The position numbers and the translations under genes were made by a program. Of a DNA stretch of 32,975 bases, positions 24,476 to 32,431 are shown piece after piece. The notes under the pieces are model-generated. The model was not told the origin of the DNA. It worked only from the letters and a program-made list of their open reading frames with translations, and ran no database searches. Position 1 is the stretch's first letter; every line of letters begins with the position of its first letter. Source of the stretch: Cyanobacteria bacterium UBA8803 (lineage in GTDB: Bacteria; Cyanobacteriota; Cyanobacteriia; Cyanobacteriales; Coleofasciculaceae); contig DNXU01000313.1 in NCBI GenBank assembly GCA_003505715.1, positions 1-32,975 of the forward strand, in the 5' to 3' direction.

Positions 24476-26963
24476 AAGGTTTTTTCCTCAAAAGCATCGG
24501 GAGAACATAAATCCAAAGTGTCACCGAGGGGAACACCCAAGGTAACAGAATTGCCCCTGAACTATAAACTTGTAAACTAATTAATCCATAAATTGTTGTT
24601 CCACCCAGCAGCATTCCCCAGGCGACATGTTGTTGACGTGGTTTCATCATCAGTGTTATCGATTTCCCCAATAGCACCGCCACCCCAATCATCCATAAAT
24701 CGGGGATAGGCACTACTAGCCTTCGGTTCAAATAATGATGAATCATATAAGCATGAGTTTCCCCGCCCGTGAAACGGCGATGTTTTACAGGAGGATTGGC
24801 TTGCTTGAACCAGTAATTTATGGCGGCAGGTACGGAAAAATTGTCTTGTCCTTCCTCAAATATTCCAGCTTCTCCATATCCCCCAGGTGCAATTATTACA
24901 ACCTGCTGTTGGATGTGGTTTAATTGAGGGGAATTAACAGGACTTTCTAAAAGTTGCCAAGCAGGAATTGACTGATAAACCTGCTGCGGTGGAATCGAGA
25001 AGTCAATGATGGGATGGAGCCACATTTGCCCCAAATCGTAGGAAAAACTTGTAATCGGTTGGAGTTGCGCTCTTGGAGAGAAGAAATTTCTGTAGTCTTG
25101 TCCTTTCTCTTGTTGGAGATAACGGGCTATTTGCGATAAAAAGTCAATTTTGCTAGAAAGTTGAGGCAGTAAAGACACTTTAAATTGTTCTGTATCCCCC
25201 TTTAAAAAGGGGGGGGCATTGGGGGGATCGAATGCCATTTTATTCAACTGATAACCTAATGCCAGTAAATAGGAAAAAGGCAACTTAGCCAACTTCTCTT
25301 GCGGCACCAATCCCATATAGCCACGACTAAGATTAATAGAACCTTGTAAACTCCAATTCGGACTAGCAATTTCCGGCAATACTGTCAGCCATCCTCCTGT
25401 ATAATCCCGAACTGATCCAAATACAACCCAAGTAGGTTGAGGCTGACGGAGTGCCGATGTTTGCAGAGATTTCGCTAAGATAGCGTCATTTTTATCCTGT
25501 GGACGATCCAATAAATAATCAATTCCGACAACCCTCGCATTGATAGCTGAAAGCTTATCCACCAAACTGGCTAGATATTTACGATCCATCGGCTTGGGGT
25601 CAACAATTTTTGCCGCTTGAATTGATTTTTCATCAATTTGTACCAACAAGACAGGAGGTGGTACAGTAGTAGGGATTTGCTGGGCTAGCTGACGGTAGAT
25701 TGCCTGAATAAAGAGTCGCTTTTCTAGTAAAAAGTCCTGTAGGGGTAGCAATAAACTTAAGGCTGTTAGTACTGAAATCGCGATCGCTTCTGTCCAAGTC
25801 GGTGAAATCCGCTTGAGCTGTTCCTTGAATCCAAACGGTTTAATCTGAAACAGAACGGCCTTGGGATGGCAAAATAAGGAAGGAATTAGGTAGGTACTAG
25901 GATAGGTAAGATTTTCCTCTACTTTGAGACACCGACAAGCCGCCAGTAGACAATCATGCACATCTCGATAGTCTGCTAATCCTTGCAGAAATCTCAGGAG
26001 AAATTCCTGCGCCACATCATTGTGAATTGGTTCTCGCATAATTGCCACTTGACTCAACCCTAAGTCAATCAGTGAGGCGGCAATATTTAAACCACTGCAA
26101 GAATTAAATAAGGCAAACTGTAATCCTCGCTGTTTTGCCAGAAGAAGTTGAGGCGTAATTTCACGAATTGACATGGAGACATTGGGTGCAATCCCTAATT
26201 CTCCCCCCGTCATCGCCATCTCATTACTATGTCCGGCGAAAAACAGTACATCCCAACCCCGTTCGTCAGCAATCGCTGCTGAGATTGACGCTTTCAGTTC
26301 AGCAATATCCTGTCCCGGTTGCCAACCAACAAACTCAATGTCTGCGATTCGAGAAAGCGCTCGCACAGCCTCCTTGTCGCCTTGAAAATTCAGTCCCGTA
26401 TCATCTCCCAAAATGGCTAAGATTCTGACTTTTCGTCTTCGATGCTGCGGTTTTGAGTTGGTTTCGTGATGAATATTAACGGGAGTTCGAGCAAGGCGAA
26501 TGGTTCCAACTGTAGAAAATTCTGCACCAATTTCCCACGCTTCCCAAGGAAGACGTTCTAACTCAATAGAAGAACAAGTGAAAAATACATTAATGGCTTG
26601 ATAGTGCCTGTCACCCTTAATTCTAGAATCTTCTAGCTCCTGACGCTTAGCCATTGCCGCACGAATCTCAAATAATTCAGCACTTCGCAACCAATGGTGA
26701 AATTCAGACAAAAATTTAGCTTCAGCTTGCACTAACTTAGTGTGCCAATCGATGGGAGGACTAGCCAGACTACCACTGTCTTCTATCCATCCTCGCAAGC
26801 TCGATTTGTAGTAACTTAAATAAACTCGTTGCCATTCTTGATAAAATGTTGTTAGAGATTCGGGATAATTCAGGGTCGCTGAAAGTTGTTGCCCTGTCCC
26901 CCAAGACAAGTCAAATACACAAGTTTGTCCAAACTGCTGCACCTTTAGCTGAAAATTATTCAT
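24468..26963 (-). CDS. CHAT-CHASE2 membrane protein
   Basis: 831 residues. The N-terminal half is a cytoplasmic CHAT peptidase domain: ERLPWEAWEIG, then VRILAILGDDTGLNF, His245 in FFAGHSN and Cys289 in LFNSCSGL. A helix (391-410) leads to an extracytoplasmic CHASE2 sensor domain (about 411-735, with VLLVQIDEKSI and ARVVGIDYLLDRPQDKND), and three helices (about 755-775, 780-798, 802-825) follow. Most CHASE2 proteins end in kinase or cyclase domains; here the output is the N-terminal CHAT peptidase. The loop at about 578-591 (DPPNAPPFLKGD) comes from an interspersed repeat. Probably co-transcribed with the DUF1822 gene upstream (61-bp gap) and the DUF928 gene downstream. Confidence 0.9.
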   Translation of the reverse strand: MNNFQLKVQQFGQTCVFDLSWGTGQQLSATLNYPESLTTFYQEWQRVYLSYYKSSLRGWIEDSGSLASPPIDWHTKLVQAEAKFLSEFHHWLRSAELFEIRAAMAKRQELEDSRIKGDRHYQAINVFFTCSSIELERLPWEAWEIGAEFSTVGTIRLARTPVNIHHETNSKPQHRRRKVRILAILGDDTGLNFQGDKEAVRALSRIADIEFVGWQPGQDIAELKASISAAIADERGWDVLFFAGHSNEMAMTGGELGIAPNVSMSIREITPQLLLAKQRGLQFALFNSCSGLNIAASLIDLGLSQVAIMREPIHNDVAQEFLLRFLQGLADYRDVHDCLLAACRCLKVEENLTYPSTYLIPSLFCHPKAVLFQIKPFGFKEQLKRISPTWTEAIAISVLTALSLLLPLQDFLLEKRLFIQAIYRQLAQQIPTTVPPPVLLVQIDEKSIQAAKIVDPKPMDRKYLASLVDKLSAINARVVGIDYLLDRPQDKNDAILAKSLQTSALRQPQPTWVVFGSVRDYTGGWLTVLPEIASPNWSLQGSINLSRGYMGLVPQEKLAKLPFSYLLALGYQLNKMAFDPPNAPPFLKGDTEQFKVSLLPQLSSKIDFLSQIARYLQQEKGQDYRNFFSPRAQLQPITSFSYDLGQMWLHPIIDFSIPPQQVYQSIPAWQLLESPVNSPQLNHIQQQVVIIAPGGYGEAGIFEEGQDNFSVPAAINYWFKQANPPVKHRRFTGGETHAYMIHHYLNRRLVVPIPDLWMIGVAVLLGKSITLMMKPRQQHVAWGMLLGGTTIYGLISLQVYSSGAILLPWVFPSVTLWIYVLPMLLRKKPYA
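25191..25230. repeat. C/G-rich interspersed repeat inside the CHASE2 coding region
   Basis: A CCCCCTTTAAAAAGGGGG-centred inverted repeat followed by a G-rich arm. It is read in frame as DPPNAPPFLKGD in the CHASE2 domain. Same class as the repeats at 1812-1843 and 21505-21545. Confidence 0.65.
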
Positions 26964-27024
26964 TAGTATTAGCTATTAGTTAGGCTCCATCTGTTACTAT
27001 TCACAAACAACCAATAATCAATAA

Positions 27025-28344
27025 CTAATTCGGTCGAAAAACAAAAGGAGGTAACGTTAGCGAGGCACCCAATGGAGTGGAAAGGGTGACTGTAAACTCT
27101 TCATCCCACGTTCCCACAGCCTGAGCATAAAGATAACGTTCCTCAGTTTTCGGCTCCAATAGCCGTTCGAGCAAAACATTACTCTTGTCACTCACCAACA
27201 GTTTTACGTCGCCAGATAAACTGGTTCCCGGTGCAGCACCTAAGATTAATAGCAACGTCCAGGCTTGAATATTGTTTGGAACTAATCGAGGCCAAGTAAC
27301 AGCATAGAGCCGCAAGGAATTTTCTGCTAACTTAAAGTCGGTATAAGCACCACGCGCTACAGGTGGAATAGTGGCTCCAGTTCGTTCGAGTTGTTTGAGA
27401 ATGACTTCCAGTTCCTGAGTCGGCGATCGCAACGGAACGGCTTCTGGAGCGAAAGCCGGAAGTAGTACCCAAGAAAGTTTCTGTGCCAATTCATCTATCT
27501 CATCTCGTAACCAAAGTCCGACATTAACAATCGGTTCTTTTAAGGTTTGTAATCCCTTTTCAACCGGGATGACTTCAACGTTTTCCCCTTGAGGGATTGC
27601 AAAAAGTTGATTGAGTAACTCAGAACTAGTCAGGAGTGCGGCTCCCTGTTCCCACGTCAATACCTCCCACAACTGGCGTCCATGAGATTGTAGTTGGGGT
27701 AACAACCGGGAGAATTCAGCTTGTAAGGTAGATAATGCAGCTCTTGGATGGCTAGGAATAGGAGGTAACGCGATCGCGTCGGGTTCGAGAAAGCGCAAAC
27801 AACACAGTAGCTCATCGGTATTGCTCTCAAACCACGTCAGAGGCAGTCTGTATGTCCAGTTTGGCTCGGCTGGGTGGGAGCGAGAACACGCGATTAAGCG
27901 ATCATAACGGATAAAGCCTTGAATGGTTGCTTGCTCTAGTTCTTCAATAACTTCTATTACTACATAGAAATGAGCCGCAAATTCTGGTAGTTCCATCACG
28001 GCTCTGGGAAACGCGATCACTTTATCCGTTAAGCTACCCATTGCCATTAGGCAAATCTTAAATTCACCCACTTCAAAATTATAAACGGCCTCCATTACAT
28101 TGGCATAGTGAGGTTGAAAAATTGAGCAGTTTTCTCGTTTTATCGGGAGTTCTGGAGCGCGTTCTAAGAGCCATTCCTCAAAAGCAAATAGCGCTAAAGC
28201 ATTTAGATAAGCTTGCCAATGTTGAGCCTCGTTTTGAATGGAGCAACAGAGTTCTCTGGCTTGTTCAATAACAGTCTCCTCTAAGAGGATGGTTTCGAGG
28301 GGCGAAGCTTCAAATTCAAAGGCGGCATCAGTAAAGTAGTTCAT
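27025..28344 (-). CDS. DUF1822 family protein
   Basis: 439 residues, no signal peptide or membrane segment, probably cytoplasmic. Features in order: an N-terminal helical part (about 20-70, with WQAYLNALALFAFEEWL), a domain with IEELEQATIQGFIRYDRLI, a middle helical segment, and a beta-rich C-terminal domain (VGLWLRDEIDELAQKLSWVL, LRLYAVTWPR, AWTLLLILGAAPG, LYAQAVGTWDEEFTVTLSTP). This pattern is that of DUF1822, a cyanobacterial family without known function that often lies between a sigma-like gene and a CHAT-CHASE2 gene, as here. Element copy F lies 77 bp upstream, so it is probably the first gene of the DUF1822/CHAT-CHASE2/DUF928 operon. Confidence 0.82.
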   Translation of the reverse strand: MNYFTDAAFEFEASPLETILLEETVIEQARELCCSIQNEAQHWQAYLNALALFAFEEWLLERAPELPIKRENCSIFQPHYANVMEAVYNFEVGEFKICLMAMGSLTDKVIAFPRAVMELPEFAAHFYVVIEVIEELEQATIQGFIRYDRLIACSRSHPAEPNWTYRLPLTWFESNTDELLCCLRFLEPDAIALPPIPSHPRAALSTLQAEFSRLLPQLQSHGRQLWEVLTWEQGAALLTSSELLNQLFAIPQGENVEVIPVEKGLQTLKEPIVNVGLWLRDEIDELAQKLSWVLLPAFAPEAVPLRSPTQELEVILKQLERTGATIPPVARGAYTDFKLAENSLRLYAVTWPRLVPNNIQAWTLLLILGAAPGTSLSGDVKLLVSDKSNVLLERLLEPKTEERYLYAQAVGTWDEEFTVTLSTPLGASLTLPPFVFRPN

Positions 28345-28420
28345 CGTTTTTCTGCTCTCCTGAGAATTATGCCTTGAATTCCAGGGCTATTCTCATCATC
28401 AAGGTTTGTACTGTTTATTG

Positions 28421-28448
28421 ATAGTTCTGGGATAACTAGAGGTATGCA
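28421..28448 (-). promoter_or_regulatory. Shared element copy F, upstream of the DUF1822 operon
   Basis: Minus strand: TGCATA, 13 bases, CAGAACTAT, with a T before TGCATA. Located 77 bp upstream of the ATG at 28344 and within the 152-bp gap after the sigma-like gene. Confidence 0.7.
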
Positions 28449-28496
28449 AGTTGTGAGTTCAAGTTGCAAGCGCTGCTATTACTCTCTCCACGTCTC

Positions 28497-29951
28497 TTAC
28501 TGCCCTTGCCGTTCCAGAGTGCGACAAATTCTCCGAGAAACTAGGCTCTTTAAAGGGGTATTTCTATTCGTGTTAATTTCAGCTTCGATTTCAGCTTCTT
28601 GAATAATTTTAGCAATCTCTTCATCTAGCGCTACCTCAACTTGCTGTTGGTTAAAAGCTGGAAATTGTTCCGAGTCAACCAAGGTTTTGACTTGCTCTAC
28701 AATACCAGCCAAAACAGACTTAAACATTTTCTGCTGGATATCAGTCCGAAGTTGCTTGAGTTTCAACAAACGGCTGACTTGATACTGAGCTTGTAACCCA
28801 ATGAGAGGAGCAATTTCTCCCATAGCTTTACCTTGACAGTGAAATAGGTGTAAGGCCGTGATAAATTGCTGTGATTTATCGGATTTTTTCCGCTGGAGGT
28901 AAGTTAGCCTATCCGCAATGGCTTCCTTAGTGGCTTGGTCTAAACAATCAATAAACTGTTGACGATAAACGTCTAAAAATTCGCGTTGGAGCTTCTCTAA
29001 ATCATCAGAATCAGAGCTGTACTTATCAATTTGGTAATCGGCTTGAACGTTGAGAGTGGGGTCATCTAGAGATTGGGTTGGTAGGAATCCACGTCGAACA
29101 TAAAGGCGATACTGCCGTAGTAAATCTGCTAACGCTTGCAGTCTTTCCATCACCTCTTCGGTTGGTAACATCTGGTTTGTTTTGTGGTGGAACCGCTGAG
29201 CGATTTGTTGCAGCTGCTCTGTTGTGGGCAACTGGCATTGTCCTTTGCTTCTTGTTCGCACTGAGGCAAGACGGGCGCGACGATAAATGGCATGGTAGCT
29301 TTCTAACAGAATGCTAGCCTGCTGAATTTCTTCGACCGTGAGGTGATGAAATTCTGAAAAAATTCGCGATAGTTGTTCAGGGGTTGTATCATTCAGAATT
29401 GCCCAATCACTGACTAGATAAACTCCCTGTTCTAACAAGAAAGTTTTTAATTCGCGATGCTGTTTTACCAGTCGGTTTGTCCAGGTTGTCAGACTGCCGC
29501 GTTCTGGGTCAAAGGTCTGTAAGATTTCTGTAGCTAGTGTTGCATATGTGGAAGCCTGGTTATCCCTTCGGGAAGCGCTTTTTTCTATAACATCAACATC
29601 CGTGAGAACAAATGGAAATAAGTCGTAGCGAGTGAAGCCGTGATTGCTGCCAAATTTGGCTTCGATTTGAATGCAAGCTTGTTCAATTTGCTTTGAGATA
29701 AAGCAGCGTAAACACAGTTGGGCTAGAGTTGATTGAGATGAGTCTCCATCAGGCTCCTCACCTCGAATCGTTTGCAGCAACTTGCGTTGAATCACTAGCT
29801 CTGGTACATCTTGTCCGGACGTGAATTCTGGAAATTGCTTCTGGAAAAATGCCTTAGCTTCTTGAATTTCCTCTGTTTTACACCCATGATGCACAGCTAT
29901 TCTGATAAAAGTCCAGTACCTTGATGCAGCACTCATGGTAGTTTTATCCAC
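28497..29951 (-). CDS. Divergent sigma-70-like protein
   Basis: 484 residues from GTG 29951; the ATG at 29936 is an alternative start. Residues 135-200 resemble sigma region 2: LATEILQTFDPERGSLTTWT then NRLVKQHRELKTFLLEQGVY and VSDWAILND. Residues 360-400 look like a region-4 helix-turn-helix (FITALHLFHCQGKAMGEIAP then LIGLQAQYQVSRLLKLKQLR). The middle and the acidic C-terminus are unlike housekeeping sigma factors. No membrane segment is present. A short segment SASRRDNQA near residue 130 is probably repeat-derived. A divergent copy G of the shared element lies 210 bp upstream. My reading is an alternative sigma factor or sigma-derived regulator for the cluster; it could instead be a DNA-binding protein without polymerase binding. 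Confidence 0.6.
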   Translation of the reverse strand: MDKTTMSAASRYWTFIRIAVHHGCKTEEIQEAKAFFQKQFPEFTSGQDVPELVIQRKLLQTIRGEEPDGDSSQSTLAQLCLRCFISKQIEQACIQIEAKFGSNHGFTRYDLFPFVLTDVDVIEKSASRRDNQASTYATLATEILQTFDPERGSLTTWTNRLVKQHRELKTFLLEQGVYLVSDWAILNDTTPEQLSRIFSEFHHLTVEEIQQASILLESYHAIYRRARLASVRTRSKGQCQLPTTEQLQQIAQRFHHKTNQMLPTEEVMERLQALADLLRQYRLYVRRGFLPTQSLDDPTLNVQADYQIDKYSSDSDDLEKLQREFLDVYRQQFIDCLDQATKEAIADRLTYLQRKKSDKSQQFITALHLFHCQGKAMGEIAPLIGLQAQYQVSRLLKLKQLRTDIQQKMFKSVLAGIVEQVKTLVDSEQFPAFNQQQVEVALDEEIAKIIQEAEIEAEINTNRNTPLKSLVSRRICRTLERQGQ

Positions 29952-30308
29952 CTCAGACCGAGTTGCATTCTATTGTAATCGGTGACAAGAGCAGGGAACG
30001 GATTAATGGGGCAGACTTTCATAAAACCGAACGTTTCCCCTTTCCCTCGTCCCTGTCTCCTTACTGCTGAGAGTAAGTTCCATCGCTGGCAGCCATTTGG
30101 ACTAACAAGCTCTTGCATAGGCAAAGGCTCCTACAACAATTGTTACTCTTCTACTCTTACCTAACTCTGGAGTTCCTCTTGCTATGCAGTTTTAGTCCCC
30201 TAGAACTAGAACAGGTCGCTCCTGCGAGACACTGGAAAACGAGAATCGCTTTATACTAAATCTCATCCTTCTCCACAAGAAATATCACTCATGCTCCGCT
30301 TACCTACT
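29952..30308. other. Intergenic region upstream of the sigma-like gene
   Basis: 357 bp without a convincing gene. It contains element copy G at 30161-30188 and an isolated TTGCATA half-site at 30114-30120 on the plus strand that lacks the second half. Short open frames here have no family character. Confidence 0.6.
30161..30188 (-). promoter_or_regulatory. Shared element copy G (divergent), upstream of the sigma-like gene
   Basis: Minus strand: TGCATA, 13 bases, CAGAGTTAG. The left half, the spacer length and CAG are kept; the right half differs at several positions from CAGAACTAT. The spacer starts GCAAG as in copy D. It is 210 bp upstream of the start at 29951, further than the other copies. 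Confidence 0.5.
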
Positions 30309-30626
30309 CTATTGTCTGATTGGCGTAAGCCAGTGCCATAGGCAATCACTAATCCACCCACCACTAAATTGCCTACCTCTCAAGGAAGAATGTTTGATTT
30401 CTTCGGCTCTCATTCCTAGAGCTAATCCTGTTGCTAGAATTGACCCCGTACTCGTGCCACCAATAAAATCAAAGTAGTCTGCTAAGCAATTCCATTTGCC
30501 ATTTGGAGAGCAGAGTATTTTCTCTAAAGCCACCAACGCTTCAACAGCAATTAGTCCGCGTATACCGCCTCCATCTAATGAGAGTAAACGCTTTGAACGT
30601 TCTAAGTCCTTTTGCTCTGAAATCAT
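30309..30626 (-). pseudogene. Truncated patatin-like phospholipase
   Basis: 105 residues. Residues 1-80 match the start of patatin-like phospholipases: LLSLDGGGIRGLIAVEAL (oxyanion loop DGGGIRG) and IGGTSTGSILATGLALGM (nucleophile elbow G-T-S-T-G). After AEEI the sequence loses family character and stops, so the catalytic Asp region (D-G-G/A) and most of the roughly 300-residue domain are gone. A good AAGGAG ribosome site and a palindrome precede the ATG, so the fragment may still be expressed. It is unlikely to be an active lipase. Confidence 0.75.
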
Positions 30627-30635
30627 AACTACTCC

Positions 30636-30672
30636 TTTTTTTTAGTTAACTAAAAAAATATCCTATTAGGAT
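30636..30672 (-). promoter_or_regulatory. Palindromic operator-like site before the patatin fragment
   Basis: TTTTTTAGTTAACTAAAAAA, centred on GTTAAC at 30645-30650, is an exact palindrome, and ATCCTATTAGGAT at 30660-30672 is a second one. The first ends about 9 bp before the ATG at 30626, overlapping the expected ribosome-site region. The symmetric TTAG...CTAA layout resembles sites of dimeric winged-helix repressors; no such repressor is encoded nearby. Confidence 0.4.
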
Positions 30673-30773
30673 AGGATGTGAGGTGTATTGTACACAAAAA
30701 GTTAATCAATATTATAAAAACCAAAATCGTCACAGATTGAATCAGTTAGAGATCGATACCGATTGGTCGGGTT

Positions 30774-30837
30774 CATCGCACCTTTCCCTATTTCCCCGCT
30801 TAACCCATCGCACCCCTCCCCCATTTCCCCGCTTAAC
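30774..30837. repeat. Tandem direct repeat, two units of about 32 bp
   Basis: CATCGCACC...ATTTCCCCGCTTAAC occurs at 30774-30804 and again at 30806-30837, differing at a few C/T positions. It is not coding as far as can be seen. Confidence 0.65.
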
Positions 30838-31159
30838 TGTGAGAGGCGATCGCTTGAGTCCCAACAACTGCCCAACAGTTAAACCAGATATCTTGTAAAC
30901 CAGATAACCAGAAAGCCTGACATCTGGTAGTTCCTAATCTTACCTAAGTTAGTACTCGACGATCCTGACATGCCAAATACAAAGCATAAAGATCAATTTT
31001 CAGCCGCTTCGCCTGTTGCTTTAATTGCTTTAGCATCTGATATAATATCGTGTCCGGTTGCGCTCTTGATGGTTTGTACTTGCTCTAAAGTTCTGCCCCA
31101 AAGGCTGTATTGCCAACGACTAAAGTCGTTACTACGAACCTCTTTATACAAGTCCGGTA

Positions 31160-31193
31160 GCACTAGACTAGAATTTCTAACTGATTCTAGTGC
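31160..31193 (-). terminator. Hairpin downstream of the anti-sigma gene, possible terminator
   Basis: On the minus strand, ACTAGAAT and ATTCTAGT form a perfect 8-bp stem around a 9-base loop, and GCACTAGA and TCTAGTGC give an alternative stem. It starts 12 bp after the stop codon at 31206. There is no T-run, so an intrinsic terminator is not certain; it may be an interspersed hairpin repeat. Confidence 0.35.
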
Positions 31194-31205
31194 TGCTGAT
31201 TGAGT

Positions 31206-31823
31206 TTAGCAAGAAGACATTGCATTTAATTCAGGATATTCGTCATCCATTGAGGTATGGAAGAAGAAACAGCAACCTCCGGTGGTATAAGGGGCATGAC
31301 TAGAACCGGGCTGAGAGCGGATATAATCTCCAGTACCATAAACCTCATCCCCAATCACCAGATCGCCCTCTAGCATGAAAATTTCTTCAATCGCCGCATG
31401 GCGGTGGAACGGGTAATGAACTCCCGGTTCAGCTCGGAGAAAACCAACTAGTTCTCGCTTAATTTCATCTCTGTGAACAATTGCGATCGCGACACCAGTT
31501 GTGGTATGAGCTATCCAGTCTAAATCCTGCAATCGCACCGCCCGATAGGATTCAACAATGGGGTCAGGGCATCTTTCAGACGAAGGATTATCCAGTCCAA
31601 GCTGTCCAAATAGCCGATCCTTTAAGTCAGCTGCCATTGGTAAAGCGGGAACGCTGTAAGGAATTGCTGTCACCTCAGACTGATAAGCGGTGAGTTCTTC
31701 TGCTAAGTCCGGACATTCTGCAATTTGCTGCTCGACCCAACTGCGCTCAACTTCACTCAGCAGATCGAGCGCGTAAAGGGGAGCTAGTTCACAAAAGCAG
31801 TAATTCTCAGTCACCATTTCCAA
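31206..31823 (-). CDS. ChrR-like cupin anti-sigma factor
   Basis: 205 residues. The N-terminal part (LAPLYALDLLSEVERSWVEQ, then QIAECPDLAEELTAY) has the helical pattern of anti-sigma domains such as RskA, but only one Cys of the H-x3-C-x2-C zinc motif remains. The C-terminal cupin domain (about 110-195) has the metal-binding pattern PGVHYPFHRHAAIEEIFMLEG and a second histidine in GSSHAPY. ChrR proteins bind and hold an ECF sigma factor and release it on oxidative or singlet-oxygen signals; the cupin may be the sensor. It follows the ECF sigma gene by 47 bp. No membrane segment, so it is cytoplasmic, unlike RskA. Confidence 0.8.
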   Translation of the reverse strand: MEMVTENYCFCELAPLYALDLLSEVERSWVEQQIAECPDLAEELTAYQSEVTAIPYSVPALPMAADLKDRLFGQLGLDNPSSERCPDPIVESYRAVRLQDLDWIAHTTTGVAIAIVHRDEIKRELVGFLRAEPGVHYPFHRHAAIEEIFMLEGDLVIGDEVYGTGDYIRSQPGSSHAPYTTGGCCFFFHTSMDDEYPELNAMSSC

Positions 31824-31870
31824 TCAACCTTTCCTTAGCGTTCATGATGCAGACGTGACAAGTCATCCTT

Positions 31871-32431
31871 TCAGCTAAGAGCAGACTTTAACTTCCCCAA
31901 TCCTAACCGAATTCGAGTTTTAACGGTTCCCAAAGACAATCCGGTTTGAGTGGCGATTTGGCTTTGAGTAAGTCCCTGGTAATAAGCGAGTTCTAAAACT
32001 AACCGCTGTTCATCAGGGATGGTTTGCATCGCCGCCATGACTCGACTGCGACGTTCTCTCACAAATACATCTTCAAATAAGTCTACGTTATCTGCTTTCG
32101 ATTGGATCTCTAACGCATCCATTGACACTATCGTGGCAGGTTTCGTGCGCTGGATTTTACGGAGGCGATCGAGGATACGGCTGCGTGCCAGGGTAAATAA
32201 CCAGGTATCAGCTCTGCCTTTTTGAATATCGTAGCGATCGGCAATTTTCCAAACCTGAGCAAATACATCTAAAACTGCTTCTTCGCTCTCCTCAACCGAG
32301 CGCAAACTCTTGAACGCTAAACCATAGATAATTCGGGCATAGCGATCGTACAGCGCAGACAGAGCGGACTGATCGCGTTGAGCAATTTGAGCGAGCAACG
32401 AAGTGTCATCAACCGCAGAAGATTTCTCCAT
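31871..32431 (-). CDS. ECF-type RNA polymerase sigma factor
   Basis: 186 residues. Region 2 spans about 25-95 (LYDRYARIIYGLAFKSLRSV, EEAVLDVFAQVW, ADTWLFTLARSRILDRLR). Region 4 spans about 130-182 (TIPDEQRLVLELAYYQGLTQ and SQIATQTGLSLGTVKTRIRL, a clear helix-turn-helix). The linker lacks region 3, as in ECF sigma factors; the closest group is SigK/ECF19- or ECF11-like (judged by eye). It probably forms an operon with the downstream cupin anti-sigma gene, its likely inhibitor. The ATG at 32431 is preceded by an AT-rich region without the shared element seen in the protease cluster. Confidence 0.92.
   Translation of the reverse strand: MEKSSAVDDTSLLAQIAQRDQSALSALYDRYARIIYGLAFKSLRSVEESEEAVLDVFAQVWKIADRYDIQKGRADTWLFTLARSRILDRLRKIQRTKPATIVSMDALEIQSKADNVDLFEDVFVRERRSRVMAAMQTIPDEQRLVLELAYYQGLTQSQIATQTGLSLGTVKTRIRLGLGKLKSALS

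Larger units (their letters stand above)
30627..31205. other. Repeat-rich intergenic region
   Basis: 579 bp without a believable gene; small open frames in it have no family character. It contains the palindromes at 30636-30672, a 32-bp direct repeat at 30774-30837, a palindromic repeat around 31107-31135 (CGACTAAAGTCG followed by TTACTACGAAC), a GTCCGGTTG-type repeat at 31045-31060, and a hairpin at 31160-31193. Confidence 0.65.

Noticed and set aside
30683..30898. Open frame of 71 codons on the plus strand
   Set aside because: It runs through a direct repeat and has no ribosome site or family similarity.
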